A stretch of 51,457 nucleotides of DNA from a virus, in the IMG/VR virus record IMGVR_UViG_3300046804_003072, positions 1 through 51,457 of that record; one strand, written 5' to 3'. The position numbers and the translations under genes are program-made. Below are positions 39,242 to 47,907 of this stretch, one piece after another. How positions within the stretch are numbered: the stretch's first letter is position 1; every line of letters starts with the position of its first letter. The notes beneath the pieces were generated by a model, which ran no database searches, was not told the origin of the DNA, and worked only from the letters and a program-made list of their open reading frames with translations.

Positions 39242-39714
39242 TTTGACAAATTCATGTAGGATGGACGACCATTATTGATGAAATGATGCATTGCATGAGC
39301 CATTGCTTCTTCGGACTCGGGTTTGTAAAGCGCAATGTTGCTCAAAGTTGACAAAACTGTGATGTCTTCATCTGCCCAATGGGTGTAGCCGAGGTATCCA
39401 TAGTCTTTGTTGCGTCCACCGCCGACGATTTTGATGGGCGTGTTCTCAAAATGCATGTAGTTGCGGATGAACTCGAATGGCCGATAGATGGCAAATGGGG
39501 TGATTGAATAACAAACAGGCACACGACCCTCCAACGCCATGCCACAGGCTGCGCCAATCATGAGTTGTTCGGCAGAACCAACGTTGAAGAAGCGAGTTGG
39601 ATAGGTATCCCGCACAGCATCCCATAGACCATAGCCCATGTCGGCAGTAATCAGCACAATGGATTCATTTTGACCCATGAGCGACAACAAATTGGCAGCA
39701 AATGCTTTTCTCAT
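39238..39714 (-). CDS. Transketolase C-terminal subunit (split enzyme)
   Basis: The 158-residue pyrimidine-binding (Pyr) domain of transketolase: I-T-A-D-M-G-Y-G, then F-F-N-V-G-S-A-E-Q-L-M-I-G-A-A-C-G-M-A with the Glu that activates thiamine diphosphate, and F-A-I-Y-R-P-F-E-F-I-R. The third domain of full transketolase is missing. It needs the N-terminal subunit encoded just upstream (TAATG overlap). Such two-gene transketolases are common and move two-carbon units. Confidence 0.85.
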   Translation of the reverse strand: MRKAFAANLLSLMGQNESIVLITADMGYGLWDAVRDTYPTRFFNVGSAEQLMIGAACGMALEGRVPVCYSITPFAIYRPFEFIRNYMHFENTPIKIVGGGRNKDYGYLGYTHWADEDITVLSTLSNIALYKPESEEAMAHAMHHFINNGRPSYMNLSK

Positions 39715-40412
39715 TACTGTGGTGCTCCTTCGACAATCGTTGCCCCAGCGACCAATGGCATTTCCTTGGTCAATTCCAGTGCTACAAGATAGTCTGGTTC
39801 TTTCATGATATGATAGTGGGCATTCATACCTTTCAAAAACGGAAATTCTTCGGTTGCTCTCTGAATGCCATGAACAATGGTGATGTTTCCATTGCTATTG
39901 AACGGTGCGAGACGGGCAGCAAACGTATTCAGAGGAATCTCACGATATGCCCCGAATCCATTGTGCATGATGTAAACCTTGATGTTTGGAATCTTCTCGT
40001 CGGCGATGAATCGGAGGCTTTCCCACACGACTCCCTCGGCGCATTCACCATCACTGAGCATGACATATACCTTGCGAGAAGGATTTGCCAAGGCCCGACC
40101 TACAGCGACAGAAATTCCCATTCCAAGACTACCAGTGGAGCACCAGATGAAGTTGTCGGGGTCTAAGTGAGGATGACCACCATGTTTCTTGAATAGTTTC
40201 TCGGCATCTACGCCGTGGTGTTTTTCCAGAACGACGTATTGTGCCAAGGCTGCGTGGCCGTTTGAAAGGATGAAGATGTCTTCGGGAGACTTCTGGTTGA
40301 AAATCATTTCGATGGTGTCCACACAAGACATATAGCTGCCCAAGTGGGACAGTTTGTTCTTGTATGCAATCTCAATGATGCGGCGTTTCAGGTCTTTGTT
40401 CAGAGTTACCAT
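39714..40412 (-). CDS. Transketolase N-terminal subunit (split enzyme)
   Basis: The 232-residue ThDP-binding PP domain has H-L-G-S-Y-M-S-C-V-D at about 21-30, I-L-S-N-G-H-A-A-L-A-Q, G-S-L-G-M-G-I-S-V-A-V-G and the Mg/ThDP motif S-D-G-E-C-A-E-G-V-V-W-E with the partner N near 155. Start taken at 40412 (M-V-T-L-N-K-D), overlapping the dehydratase by 7 nt. With the 39238 product it would form one active transketolase. In a sugar cluster its likely acceptor is a keto-sugar nucleotide. Confidence 0.85.
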   Translation of the reverse strand: MVTLNKDLKRRIIEIAYKNKLSHLGSYMSCVDTIEMIFNQKSPEDIFILSNGHAALAQYVVLEKHHGVDAEKLFKKHGGHPHLDPDNFIWCSTGSLGMGISVAVGRALANPSRKVYVMLSDGECAEGVVWESLRFIADEKIPNIKVYIMHNGFGAYREIPLNTFAARLAPFNSNGNITIVHGIQRATEEFPFLKGMNAHYHIMKEPDYLVALELTKEMPLVAGATIVEGAPQ

Positions 40413-41350
40413 ACAAAATGGTCGGTGTAATGTTCCACGATGCTGCGTAATTGGTAGTCGAATTGTTTTTTCGGCTTCCATCCCAAAGCTTTAAGCTTGG
40501 AGTCATCCAACGCATAGCGGACATCTTGACCATCACGAGAATACGTGAAATCGCAGAATTGTTCAACATTTTTTATTCCATACATGATGTGGACAATTCG
40601 TTCGACAACTTCGATGTTCTGTAACTCCTGATTTCCTGAGATATTATAGATTTCGTTCGTAACACCTGATTCTATGATGGTTACGACTGCCTCTGCCGTA
40701 TCCGCAGCATGTAGCCACATGCGATAGGGCTTGCCTCCGTTGTGAAGGGGAATCTTTCGGTCCAAGTTCAGATATTTTACTGTCTTGGGAATCAGCTTCT
40801 CAACGTATTGGCCGATACCGTAATTGTTGGTTGGCCGGACAATGATGTAGGGGACTTTGAAGGTTCGTGCCCAAGCCAAAATGAGCATGTCAGCAGCCGC
40901 CTTGGTTGCTGAATATGGGTTGGAGGGCTTGAGAAGGTCTTTCTCGGTGTGTGCGCCTTCGGAAATGTCGCCATACACTTCATCAGTGCTGAAATGAAGC
41001 AAGGTGGGCATCTTAAAGAGACCCTTTTGCCGAATCAGTTCCAACAAATGTTTGACACCATTGATGTTTGAGTGGAGAAATTCATCGCTGCTTACGATAG
41101 AGTTGTCAACGTGCGTTTCTGCCGCAGTATTGATAACATAGTCACAATCCAACAAGGATGTCAGGTCGTTGATGTCAGACTTGATGAACTTGAAGTTGGG
41201 GTTCTTTTGAAAGGCTTCCAGACGGTCTGGTTGAGAAGCATATGTCATCTTGTCAACGCCAATGACATACCAGCCTTTGTCAAGGCAGGCTTGCGTGACA
41301 TATGCCCCAATGAATCCGAGGCATCCCGTGACATATACAATCTTTTTCAT
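40406..41350 (-). CDS. NDP-glucose 4,6-dehydratase (RmlB-like)
   Basis: The 314-residue extended SDR has G-C-L-G-F-I-G at 9-15, A-A-E-T-H-V-D-N-S-I at 76-85, S-T-D-E-V-Y-G at 121-127 with the Asp-Glu dehydration pair, and Y-S-A-T-K at 146-150. These are the full RmlB set. It makes NDP-4-keto-6-deoxyglucose. The nucleotide (dTDP or CDP) cannot be read from sequence by eye. Gene order places it just before the transketolase pair. Confidence 0.88.
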   Translation of the reverse strand: MKKIVYVTGCLGFIGAYVTQACLDKGWYVIGVDKMTYASQPDRLEAFQKNPNFKFIKSDINDLTSLLDCDYVINTAAETHVDNSIVSSDEFLHSNINGVKHLLELIRQKGLFKMPTLLHFSTDEVYGDISEGAHTEKDLLKPSNPYSATKAAADMLILAWARTFKVPYIIVRPTNNYGIGQYVEKLIPKTVKYLNLDRKIPLHNGGKPYRMWLHAADTAEAVVTIIESGVTNEIYNISGNQELQNIEVVERIVHIMYGIKNVEQFCDFTYSRDGQDVRYALDDSKLKALGWKPKKQFDYQLRSIVEHYTDHFVW

Positions 41351-41583
41351 ACTCCGTCTTGCTTTTGTTTGCGCTTCTTGGCAATGAATTTGCGAATCAA
41401 TTCAAGTTGAACTTCAACTGAGAAGCCATTTTTGACTCCCGTTTCTAAGTCTTCGTCCAACTGTTCCATTGTAACGCCCATGCTTTTCAGAAGTTCGCTC
41501 TTGACGTAATCCTTGTCTTCTTGGGACATCCAAGGCTCGTAGAGCATTTCAAAAATCTGGTTTAGTGATGCTTCGTGTTTCAT
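41347..41583 (-). CDS. 78-residue hypothetical protein in the glycan operon
   Basis: Helical, charged protein (Q-I-F-E-M-L-Y-E-P-W-M-S-Q-E-D, then M-E-Q-L-D-E-D-L and a basic end K-K-R-K-Q-K-Q). Start 41583 gives ATGA overlap with the methyltransferase; stop overlaps the dehydratase ATG. No family recognised. Confidence 0.55.
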   Translation of the reverse strand: MKHEASLNQIFEMLYEPWMSQEDKDYVKSELLKSMGVTMEQLDEDLETGVKNGFSVEVQLELIRKFIAKKRKQKQDGV

Positions 41584-42275
41584 ACCTTTTTCTTCAATAC
41601 AAAATACCAATTCCAACTGGTTCTTAGTTCTTCGGGCATTTCTTCTTCGGCCTGCAACCGTGGGTAATCAGGTGTTTGTAGGGGTGACGGGTAAACCGAA
41701 TCCACCACAAACCCATGAATGTAGAAGAAATACAACACGTTGTCGTAATCCCACAGTCCACGGTAGAGAAATTGATGCCCCATTCTCCAATTGGGCACGC
41801 TGATTAAGACCTGAGAGGTTTCAGTCGTCAGAGCATGAATCTTACGTAACACATTAGAGGGAGCGAGCAAATGCTCCAATACATCATTACATATCACCAA
41901 GTCATAGGAAGAGTTCAACCCATTTGTATCAAGGTCAATGGCGATGTCTTTGACGAAGAACTTGCCCTTAAAATTATTCTCCTTGAAGAATTTCTCAGCA
42001 AATGGCTTATCCACCAGATGATAGTCAATCTCAAGGTCTTTTTGAACCAGTTGGCTCAAATGTCCCGGTCCAGACCCAATTTCAAGGACAGTCTTGGCCG
42101 ACCCTTCCTTGATTACTTCACGGACAAGCTGGGCTTCATATTCATAACGAATTTCCCATCCCTTCTCGTGGACACGGGTTGTGTTTTCCCATTCATTTGA
42201 ATCCAAGGTGTCAAGGTCTTTGTGGACGTTGAAATCTCGTTCAAACGGGACGTGTTGTAATCGGAAGACGCTCAT
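41580..42275 (-). CDS. Class I SAM methyltransferase
   Basis: The 231-residue protein has motif I V-L-E-I-G-S-G-P-G-H-L-S at about 62-73, L-V-I-C-N-D-V-L-E-H-L-L (motif post-II with the D-V-L-E-H signature) and a C-terminal cap. Methyltransf_11-type enzymes in glycan clusters usually methylate sugars. ATGA overlaps on both ends. Confidence 0.8.
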   Translation of the reverse strand: MSVFRLQHVPFERDFNVHKDLDTLDSNEWENTTRVHEKGWEIRYEYEAQLVREVIKEGSAKTVLEIGSGPGHLSQLVQKDLEIDYHLVDKPFAEKFFKENNFKGKFFVKDIAIDLDTNGLNSSYDLVICNDVLEHLLAPSNVLRKIHALTTETSQVLISVPNWRMGHQFLYRGLWDYDNVLYFFYIHGFVVDSVYPSPLQTPDYPRLQAEEEMPEELRTSWNWYFVLKKKV

Positions 42276-43621
42276 AGGGCTTTGAAAAACTCGTTGACCT
42301 TTGTTTCTACGTAATCAAGTTGGTTATGGTTGATGACGGGGCTTGTTCCCAAGAATAATGTGTCGGTGGTAACTTTGGTTGCCACTGGATATGCTGTCTT
42401 AGCATTGGAAATAGTTGCTCCACTCCAATGATATGAATTCAATCCCTTGGTTAGTTCGCTATATGCTGGTTGTAAGAGAATGTTCCCACCAAAATAGTTG
42501 CGTGTCTGAATTTTGTTACCTTCCAAGAATTGTGTCAAAGTTGACCGCTTAAAAGGAGCAGAGTCACGGACTGTGATTGGAAATGCGAACCACGACGGGT
42601 CAGAAAGCAGAGTCGCCCCGTGCATGTGGAAGTATTGCTCATAGGGGTTGAATATCTGTGACAGTCGGCGGTGATTAAACTTGCGACGTGAATGGATTTC
42701 AGGCAACTTATCCATTTGTGCCAGACCCATTGAGCATTGAAGTTCGATTGGCTTCAGATTGTAGCCAATGTTGTCATAGACGTATTTGTGGTCGAAGATT
42801 TCATCTGGAATCTCAGGAATCCATGCGCTGAAGCGGCAACCACAGCTTCCTTTGGTTGAAAGGTTTGCTTTCTTACCAACACAGAAGCAACCACGTCCCC
42901 ATTCACGGAGACTGCGGGCAATCTTTTCTTGAATGTCATTGGAGCAGGCAACAAACCCACCTTCACCCATTGTCATGTGATGGGCAGGATAGAATGAGCA
43001 AGTAGCCATATCTGCCGTAGAACCGACAGGAATGCCCTCGTAGGTTGTTCCCAAAGCATCGCAGCAGTCTTCCAATACAATCAGACCATACTTTGATTTG
43101 ATAGCATCAAGACGGGTCATGTCGGGAGGATTTCCAAGAACATGTGCGAACATCAAGACCCGTGCCCCATTCTTGGCTGCTTCCTCAACTTGGTCGAGGT
43201 TCAGGTTGAGTGTGCTCAACTCAATATCAACAAACACAGGTGTAAGCTTGGCTTGAATGATGGGATTAACGGTTGTAGGGAAACCAGCCGCAGGAACGAT
43301 GACTTTAGTGCCATCTTCCCACTTGAAGTATTTCTTGGCAGTCAGCACCATGATAAGATTGGCACTGGAACCACTGTTTACGACAATACCGTGCTTTTTT
43401 CCGAGCAACGGTGGGAACTTGCTTTCAAACTTCATGGCATCTTCGCCAAGAACCAACCACTCGTTGAGAAGTGAGCCGATGGCGTTGACGTATTCTTTCT
43501 CGTCGAAGTACGCACCAGCATATTGAACCCAATCTACTCCGGGCGTCCACTTCTTTGCCGCTTGCTTTTCCAAAATGTATTCAGCGACATCCTTGAGAAT
43601 TTCATCTTTACTTTTTGCCAT
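42272..43621 (-). CDS. PLP-dependent sugar 3-dehydrase, RfbH/E1-like
   Basis: This is a 449-residue DegT/DnrJ/EryC1-family protein. In the catalytic loop S-F-Y-P-A-H-H-M-T-M-G-E-G-G (209-222) the Schiff-base Lys of aminotransferases is replaced by His215, the hallmark of 3-dehydrases making 3,6-dideoxyhexoses. C245-x-C247 and C260-x-C262 lie where CDP-4-keto-6-deoxyglucose 3-dehydrase (E1, RfbH/DdhC) binds [2Fe-2S], which separates it from ColD. It would remove the 3-OH of a 4-keto-6-deoxy sugar. The partner flavin/iron-sulfur reductase (E3) is not in the window. The gene overlaps the GME gene by 14 nt. Confidence 0.85.
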   Translation of the reverse strand: MAKSKDEILKDVAEYILEKQAAKKWTPGVDWVQYAGAYFDEKEYVNAIGSLLNEWLVLGEDAMKFESKFPPLLGKKHGIVVNSGSSANLIMVLTAKKYFKWEDGTKVIVPAAGFPTTVNPIIQAKLTPVFVDIELSTLNLNLDQVEEAAKNGARVLMFAHVLGNPPDMTRLDAIKSKYGLIVLEDCCDALGTTYEGIPVGSTADMATCSFYPAHHMTMGEGGFVACSNDIQEKIARSLREWGRGCFCVGKKANLSTKGSCGCRFSAWIPEIPDEIFDHKYVYDNIGYNLKPIELQCSMGLAQMDKLPEIHSRRKFNHRRLSQIFNPYEQYFHMHGATLLSDPSWFAFPITVRDSAPFKRSTLTQFLEGNKIQTRNYFGGNILLQPAYSELTKGLNSYHWSGATISNAKTAYPVATKVTTDTLFLGTSPVINHNQLDYVETKVNEFFKAL

Positions 43622-44615
43622 TGGTCATTTGGTCGTAAATCCACGCATAGGTCTTTTCCAAGCCTTCACGCATGGTGATGCTTGGTTCCCAGCCCAACAC
43701 TTGCTTGATAAGCGTGTTGTCCGAATTGCGGCCACGAACACCCTTCGGTGCGTCGAGCTTGTAAGAACGCTTTAGCTTGATGCCAGCGATGTCTTCCACC
43801 GTGTCAACCAATTGGTTGATTGAAATAAGGTCTTCTCGACCAAGATTGATAGGTTGTGAGAAGTCTGAATCCATCAGCTTGTTAATGCCGAGAACACAGT
43901 CATCAACATACATAAAGCTACGAGTCTGCTCACCATCACCCCAAATTTCGATGTTGTGATTGCCTGAAAGCTTGGCAGCAATGACTTTGCGACAAATTGC
44001 GGCTGGTGCTTTCTCACGTCCACCTTCATATGTGCCCTTTGGCCCATAGACGTTATGGAAGCGGGCTACCCGAACCTGAATGCCGTAGTCTTCCATGAAG
44101 TGTCGGCACATACGCTCACTGAAAAGCTTTTCCCATCCGTAGCCATCTTCGGCCATAGCAGGATAAGCATCAGCTTCTTTGAGAGCAACAATGTCTGTGG
44201 TGGTTTGCTTGTCATGAGCATAGACACAGGCAGACGAAGCGTAGAAGAACTTCTTCACACCAGCTTCCTTAGCTGCCAGAATCAAGTGTGTATTGATAAG
44301 CACGGAAAGCATACATTCGGCTTTATGAGTTTCGATGAAACCCATTCCACCCATGTCCGCAGCAAGGTTGTAAACTTCATCAACTCCGTTGTCTTTCCAA
44401 TTTCCAACCAGTCCATGATTCTTGGTGACAGCATAACGGCACATACCAAGGTCTTTCATATCCAATTGAATGTTTTCAGCACCACTAAATGCTTGATACC
44501 ATTCGGTGACTGGTTTGATGTCCACGGCACGAACTTCATAACCTTTGGATAGTAAATCTTTGACGAGAAATCCGCCAATGAATCCGCCTGCACCTGCGAC
44601 TAGAACTTTTTTCAT
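43608..44615 (-). CDS. GDP-mannose 3,5-epimerase
   Basis: The 335-residue protein has the complete GME signature: G-A-G-G-F-I-G near 8-14, N-L-A-A-D-M-G-G-M-G-F-I, S-S-A-C-V-Y with the acid/base Cys, Y-G-W-E-K (Y-x-x-x-K), R-F-H-N-V-Y-G-P, and E-K-A-P-A-A-I-C-R-K with the second catalytic Lys. It converts GDP-D-mannose to GDP-L-galactose (and GDP-L-gulose). Start set at 44615 (M-K-K-V-L-V-A-G) because a longer frame is not conserved in pattern. GME is best known from plants and is rare in phages. Confidence 0.92.
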   Translation of the reverse strand: MKKVLVAGAGGFIGGFLVKDLLSKGYEVRAVDIKPVTEWYQAFSGAENIQLDMKDLGMCRYAVTKNHGLVGNWKDNGVDEVYNLAADMGGMGFIETHKAECMLSVLINTHLILAAKEAGVKKFFYASSACVYAHDKQTTTDIVALKEADAYPAMAEDGYGWEKLFSERMCRHFMEDYGIQVRVARFHNVYGPKGTYEGGREKAPAAICRKVIAAKLSGNHNIEIWGDGEQTRSFMYVDDCVLGINKLMDSDFSQPINLGREDLISINQLVDTVEDIAGIKLKRSYKLDAPKGVRGRNSDNTLIKQVLGWEPSITMREGLEKTYAWIYDQMTNGKK

Positions 44616-44619
44616 AACT

Positions 44620-45318
44620 TTATGGTTTGACTGCCCACGTTGTATCCCATTCCAATTCCTCGGCTGGAATGTCTTTCTCATCGGTCACGATTTGTCCAAT
44701 GCGACCAAGCACGATTGCTTCGATTTGATAGTTTGGCTCCAAAATAGCTTTGAAACCGGAAAACTTGTTGTCCAACCCTTCATACAGTTGAACATCTGCA
44801 AAAGTCTCAAGGTGAAGCTTCTTGATTTTCTTTTGTGATAGATAATCACCCATCGTTCGGAGAATTGTCAAATCACTGCCTTGACAGTCCGACACGTAGT
44901 AATCAATAGTGTCAACCCCTTTTGCTTTGAGGAATTCGCCGAGGTTAATGGTTTCAACTTCGACTTGTTTGATGGATTTGTCGTTGGGATGATAACGACC
45001 AGTATCTCCACCATAAGGAGTTCCAGCAGGACACCAGATAGCAGCACTTTCACCCAAAGACGTGGCTACACGATTTGGTGTGATGTAAAGAGTGGCCTTT
45101 CCATTTTTGTCAGAGCAGGCCAGATTGAAAATGTGAGCACCACTAATTCCATCCATTATTCCCTTACACATGGCGAACATTTCAGGGTCAGGCTCGAAGG
45201 CATAAATGGTTTCGTATTGTCGTGCTAATGCCCGCAGCGAATTGCCATTGTTAGTTCCACAATAGACGAGGGTCTTTCCTTTGGAAGTAATGTCACCATT
45301 GAGTTGATACGTTATCAT
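44620..45318 (-). CDS. FkbM-family methyltransferase
   Basis: The 232-residue protein has Y-A-F-E-P-D-P-E-M-F at about 39-48 (SAM-binding acidic strand), A-C-S-D-K-N-G, and Y-Y-V-S-D-C-Q-G-S-D-L-T-I-L, matching the FkbM K-I-D-V-E-G-x-E-x-x-V-L block. Such enzymes O-methylate sugars. 4-nt gap to the GME gene; ATGA with the gene upstream. Confidence 0.8.
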   Translation of the reverse strand: MITYQLNGDITSKGKTLVYCGTNNGNSLRALARQYETIYAFEPDPEMFAMCKGIMDGISGAHIFNLACSDKNGKATLYITPNRVATSLGESAAIWCPAGTPYGGDTGRYHPNDKSIKQVEVETINLGEFLKAKGVDTIDYYVSDCQGSDLTILRTMGDYLSQKKIKKLHLETFADVQLYEGLDNKFSGFKAILEPNYQIEAIVLGRIGQIVTDEKDIPAEELEWDTTWAVKP

Positions 45319-46133
45319 TGGTAGTGCTTGATTATCTCGACCAAGCCTTCATTGATTTCCGTGGTAGGTTTCCACAGATTCAAGATGTATTGGTCTGGTT
45401 CGTTACGTTGTCCCTTTTGAACAGTGTCTTTGTCCACTCCGGGCACAATTGGAACGTTACCACATAGTTTAGAGATATTCTGTGCAATGTCAATAATTTT
45501 TAACCACTTAAATGTGGTAATGTGAAGCTCTTGGTCTCGGGGAACATTTTTATATTGTTCTGCTAATGTCAACAGACACTCAGAACAGTCCCGAGCGTAT
45601 AAAAACTGACGTTCTTCTTCACCATCGGTTCGCATACGAATTTCCTTGTTTTCCAAGGCCATCTTCACAAAGTCCGTAATGACGTGTGTCTTCGCCGGGT
45701 CATGTTCTACCCCATACACGTTCCAAAACTTCACCACAAGCCCGCCAAGGCTCTTTGTGTAGAATTCTCCGAGGGCTTTAAGAGTGCCGTAACTCGAAAA
45801 GGACATATTCGACATCTGGCTGGACGCAAAGATGAATGGCTTATTATATCTTCGGAGGGCATCGAAGGTCACTTGCATGAGGCGGGTGTTGTTGTCAATG
45901 AACTGGAAGGTGTGTTGGTAAGCCTTCAAATACGTTGAACCACCGACATCAAATGCCAAGAAGAACACAAAGTCGGCTTCTTGCATGTAATTGTCAATGC
46001 GACCAGCCACTCGCAAGTCTTCCACTGCTGTTCGGGCAATGTCAAAGTGACGGACTTGATGGCCTTCCGATTTCAAATAGGTTGCGAGTGCCGCACCGAT
46101 TTGACCTGACGAACCTAAGACGAGACATTTCAT
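45315..46133 (-). CDS. NAD-dependent epimerase/dehydratase (SDR)
   Basis: The 272-residue extended SDR has G-S-S-G-Q-I-G at 7-13, F-A-S-S-Q-M-S near 102, Y-G-T-L-K (Y-x-x-x-K), F-W-N-V-Y-G and R-Q-F-L-Y-A-R-D-C. Substrate unknown; could epimerise or reduce the dideoxy or GDP-linked sugar. ATGA overlaps on both sides. Confidence 0.78.
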   Translation of the reverse strand: MKCLVLGSSGQIGAALATYLKSEGHQVRHFDIARTAVEDLRVAGRIDNYMQEADFVFFLAFDVGGSTYLKAYQHTFQFIDNNTRLMQVTFDALRRYNKPFIFASSQMSNMSFSSYGTLKALGEFYTKSLGGLVVKFWNVYGVEHDPAKTHVITDFVKMALENKEIRMRTDGEEERQFLYARDCSECLLTLAEQYKNVPRDQELHITTFKWLKIIDIAQNISKLCGNVPIVPGVDKDTVQKGQRNEPDQYILNLWKPTTEINEGLVEIIKHYQ

Positions 46134-47002
46134 AGTGATTCAAATTTCTGTTTGTAATTGTTGAAGACCCAATCGAACCGAGTGTTGTAGGCTCGTGCCT
46201 TCTCAACATTCTCTTGCACCGCAGCAATCTTGCTGTGATACAGTTCGGGAGTCAGGGTAGGCAACAAAGCATCCAACTCTTCAATTGTGTTGAATGAAAT
46301 GATGCCATCGGGATTGAAATACTTTCCGATGTTATCTGTGCCCCACCAAATCGGAATTGTTCCTGCGGCCAATACGTCGGTAAGGATTTCCGTAAAGTAA
46401 TCATCAGACTTCGAGTTCATGATGGCGAATGAAAAATAGTAGGGAGCTACCGCCAGAATTTTACCAAGTCGTCCACCATTGTAGTTGTCAATGATGTTGT
46501 TGTAGCCACTACCATACGTCTCAATTTTGCCGGGATAACGATTGACGACGACGTGACGAAGCTTGTGTCCTTCCGTCCATTGTTTGTGGGAAGCAACGAT
46601 TGAAATCAATCGTTCTTTTTCATACATACCAAACTCTTCGAGTTTGATGCGATTGCCGCCCGCAGGCATCCACAGATAACGGTCGCCCACCAAGTCTTTG
46701 AGCCACGTTTGAGGACTCATGACATAGGTGAAATGTTGGTGGTTCTCTCGAATCCACTTGTAGGGATGAAACAAAGAGGGATTGTTGCCGCAACAGAAGT
46801 CGTAGATAGCAGGGGCTTCGACGATGGCTGCAATTTTGATTTTGTTGGGATGCTGAACGTGGTTGGGGAGGAATGTGTCCTCGAAAATGTGAACGTCACC
46901 ATCAGGAGTTCCCTTTACCCAATCCCAAACTTCTTGGGCAGGAGGAATCATGTCAACGTAGTTGGAACGCTCTTCGGCTGTGTGATATGTAACTTTTTTC
47001 AT
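46130..47002 (-). CDS. Family 10 glycosyltransferase (alpha-1,3-fucosyltransferase-like)
   Basis: The 290-residue protein has the GT10 donor-binding block near 194-235: Y-F-S-F-A-I-M-N-S-K-S-D-D-Y-F-T-E-I-L followed by A-A-G-T-I-P-I-W-W-G. The usual E-N is M-N here and T-E-K is T-E-I, so it is a divergent member. GT10 enzymes use GDP-L-fucose, and some can use GDP-L-galactose, which the GME in this operon makes. Confidence 0.75.
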   Translation of the reverse strand: MKKVTYHTAEERSNYVDMIPPAQEVWDWVKGTPDGDVHIFEDTFLPNHVQHPNKIKIAAIVEAPAIYDFCCGNNPSLFHPYKWIRENHQHFTYVMSPQTWLKDLVGDRYLWMPAGGNRIKLEEFGMYEKERLISIVASHKQWTEGHKLRHVVVNRYPGKIETYGSGYNNIIDNYNGGRLGKILAVAPYYFSFAIMNSKSDDYFTEILTDVLAAGTIPIWWGTDNIGKYFNPDGIISFNTIEELDALLPTLTPELYHSKIAAVQENVEKARAYNTRFDWVFNNYKQKFESL

Positions 47003-47907
47003 ATGTTTGATGCAAGTATTGTTCCGATATTTGAAAACTCCGTGTATGGTATTCTTAATAACTGAACTTGATTGTTTTTAGCCCATTTAGTCTTTAAGGA
47101 GTCTCTACGTTGATTGTTTTTTAACTCCCGATTGGTCATTTTGTGTCTTCCATGATGTATGCATTTGAAATGTTGTTCGCCATCATATTCAATCAATATA
47201 TTTTTTAATGGAATAAAAAAATCAAATGGTAATTTCTTATTTGTTTTTGGATTCCGCAAATCATCGAAAGTTTTCTGTCGTATGTAATTGACGTGGTTAT
47301 CTTTTAACCACTTTTCAATTTTCAATTCTCCCCGTGAAGAGTTACATATCGGACATCCATGCCCCTTTAGATGATTGTGTGGAGTTTGTAAAAAATCCCC
47401 ATGAATTTTACATGTGATAGTAATGTCAGAATGTGCCGATGAATAATCTACTTTAGAGTAGTCATACAAATCTCCATGTTGTTGAATTGCATTTTCAATA
47501 AAATCTTTTGAAGATTTTTTGAAATTTCCATAACATACCGGACACCCCTGCTCTCCATATAAATGGTTTACGGGTGATTGGAAAAAATATCCATGAATTT
47601 TACAACCTATAGTTATTTTTTCATATCTATTTTTATATTCCGATTTAGAGTAATCATACTTGTTCCCATGAATTTCTTTGGCACGTTTAATAAATTCTTG
47701 CGTAGTCAATTTCAAATTATTACTACATGATTTACACCCAAATCCTTGCAAATGTGCTCCTGCGGATTGTCTAAAATCTCCATGTTTATTGCACGTTATT
47801 ACAATCTTTTCTTTTACTCCAGAATAAATAGATTTGGAATAATCATATTTATTTCCATGCGTTTTAGAGGCTCGGGCTATAAAATCTTTAGTTGTTAATT
47901 TTCGCAT
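46999..47907 (-). CDS. Homing endonuclease with zinc-ribbon repeats and PD-(D/E)XK/Vsr-like domain
   Basis: The 302-residue protein has three tandem repeats of ~60 residues, each F-I-x-x-A, H-G-x-x-Y-D-Y-S, then I-x-C-x-x-H-G-x-F and H-L-x-G-x-G-C-x-x-C. These zinc-binding DNA-recognition repeats are followed by a nuclease domain with D-F-F-I-P-L and I-L-I-E-Y-D-G-E-Q-H-F. That arrangement is seen in Vsr/EDxHD-like homing endonucleases. Low GC, inserted between two glycosyltransferase genes with ATGA overlap downstream and 13-nt overlap upstream. Start 47907 or 47922. Confidence 0.75.
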   Translation of the reverse strand: MRKLTTKDFIARASKTHGNKYDYSKSIYSGVKEKIVITCNKHGDFRQSAGAHLQGFGCKSCSNNLKLTTQEFIKRAKEIHGNKYDYSKSEYKNRYEKITIGCKIHGYFFQSPVNHLYGEQGCPVCYGNFKKSSKDFIENAIQQHGDLYDYSKVDYSSAHSDITITCKIHGDFLQTPHNHLKGHGCPICNSSRGELKIEKWLKDNHVNYIRQKTFDDLRNPKTNKKLPFDFFIPLKNILIEYDGEQHFKCIHHGRHKMTNRELKNNQRRDSLKTKWAKNNQVQLLRIPYTEFSNIGTILASNI

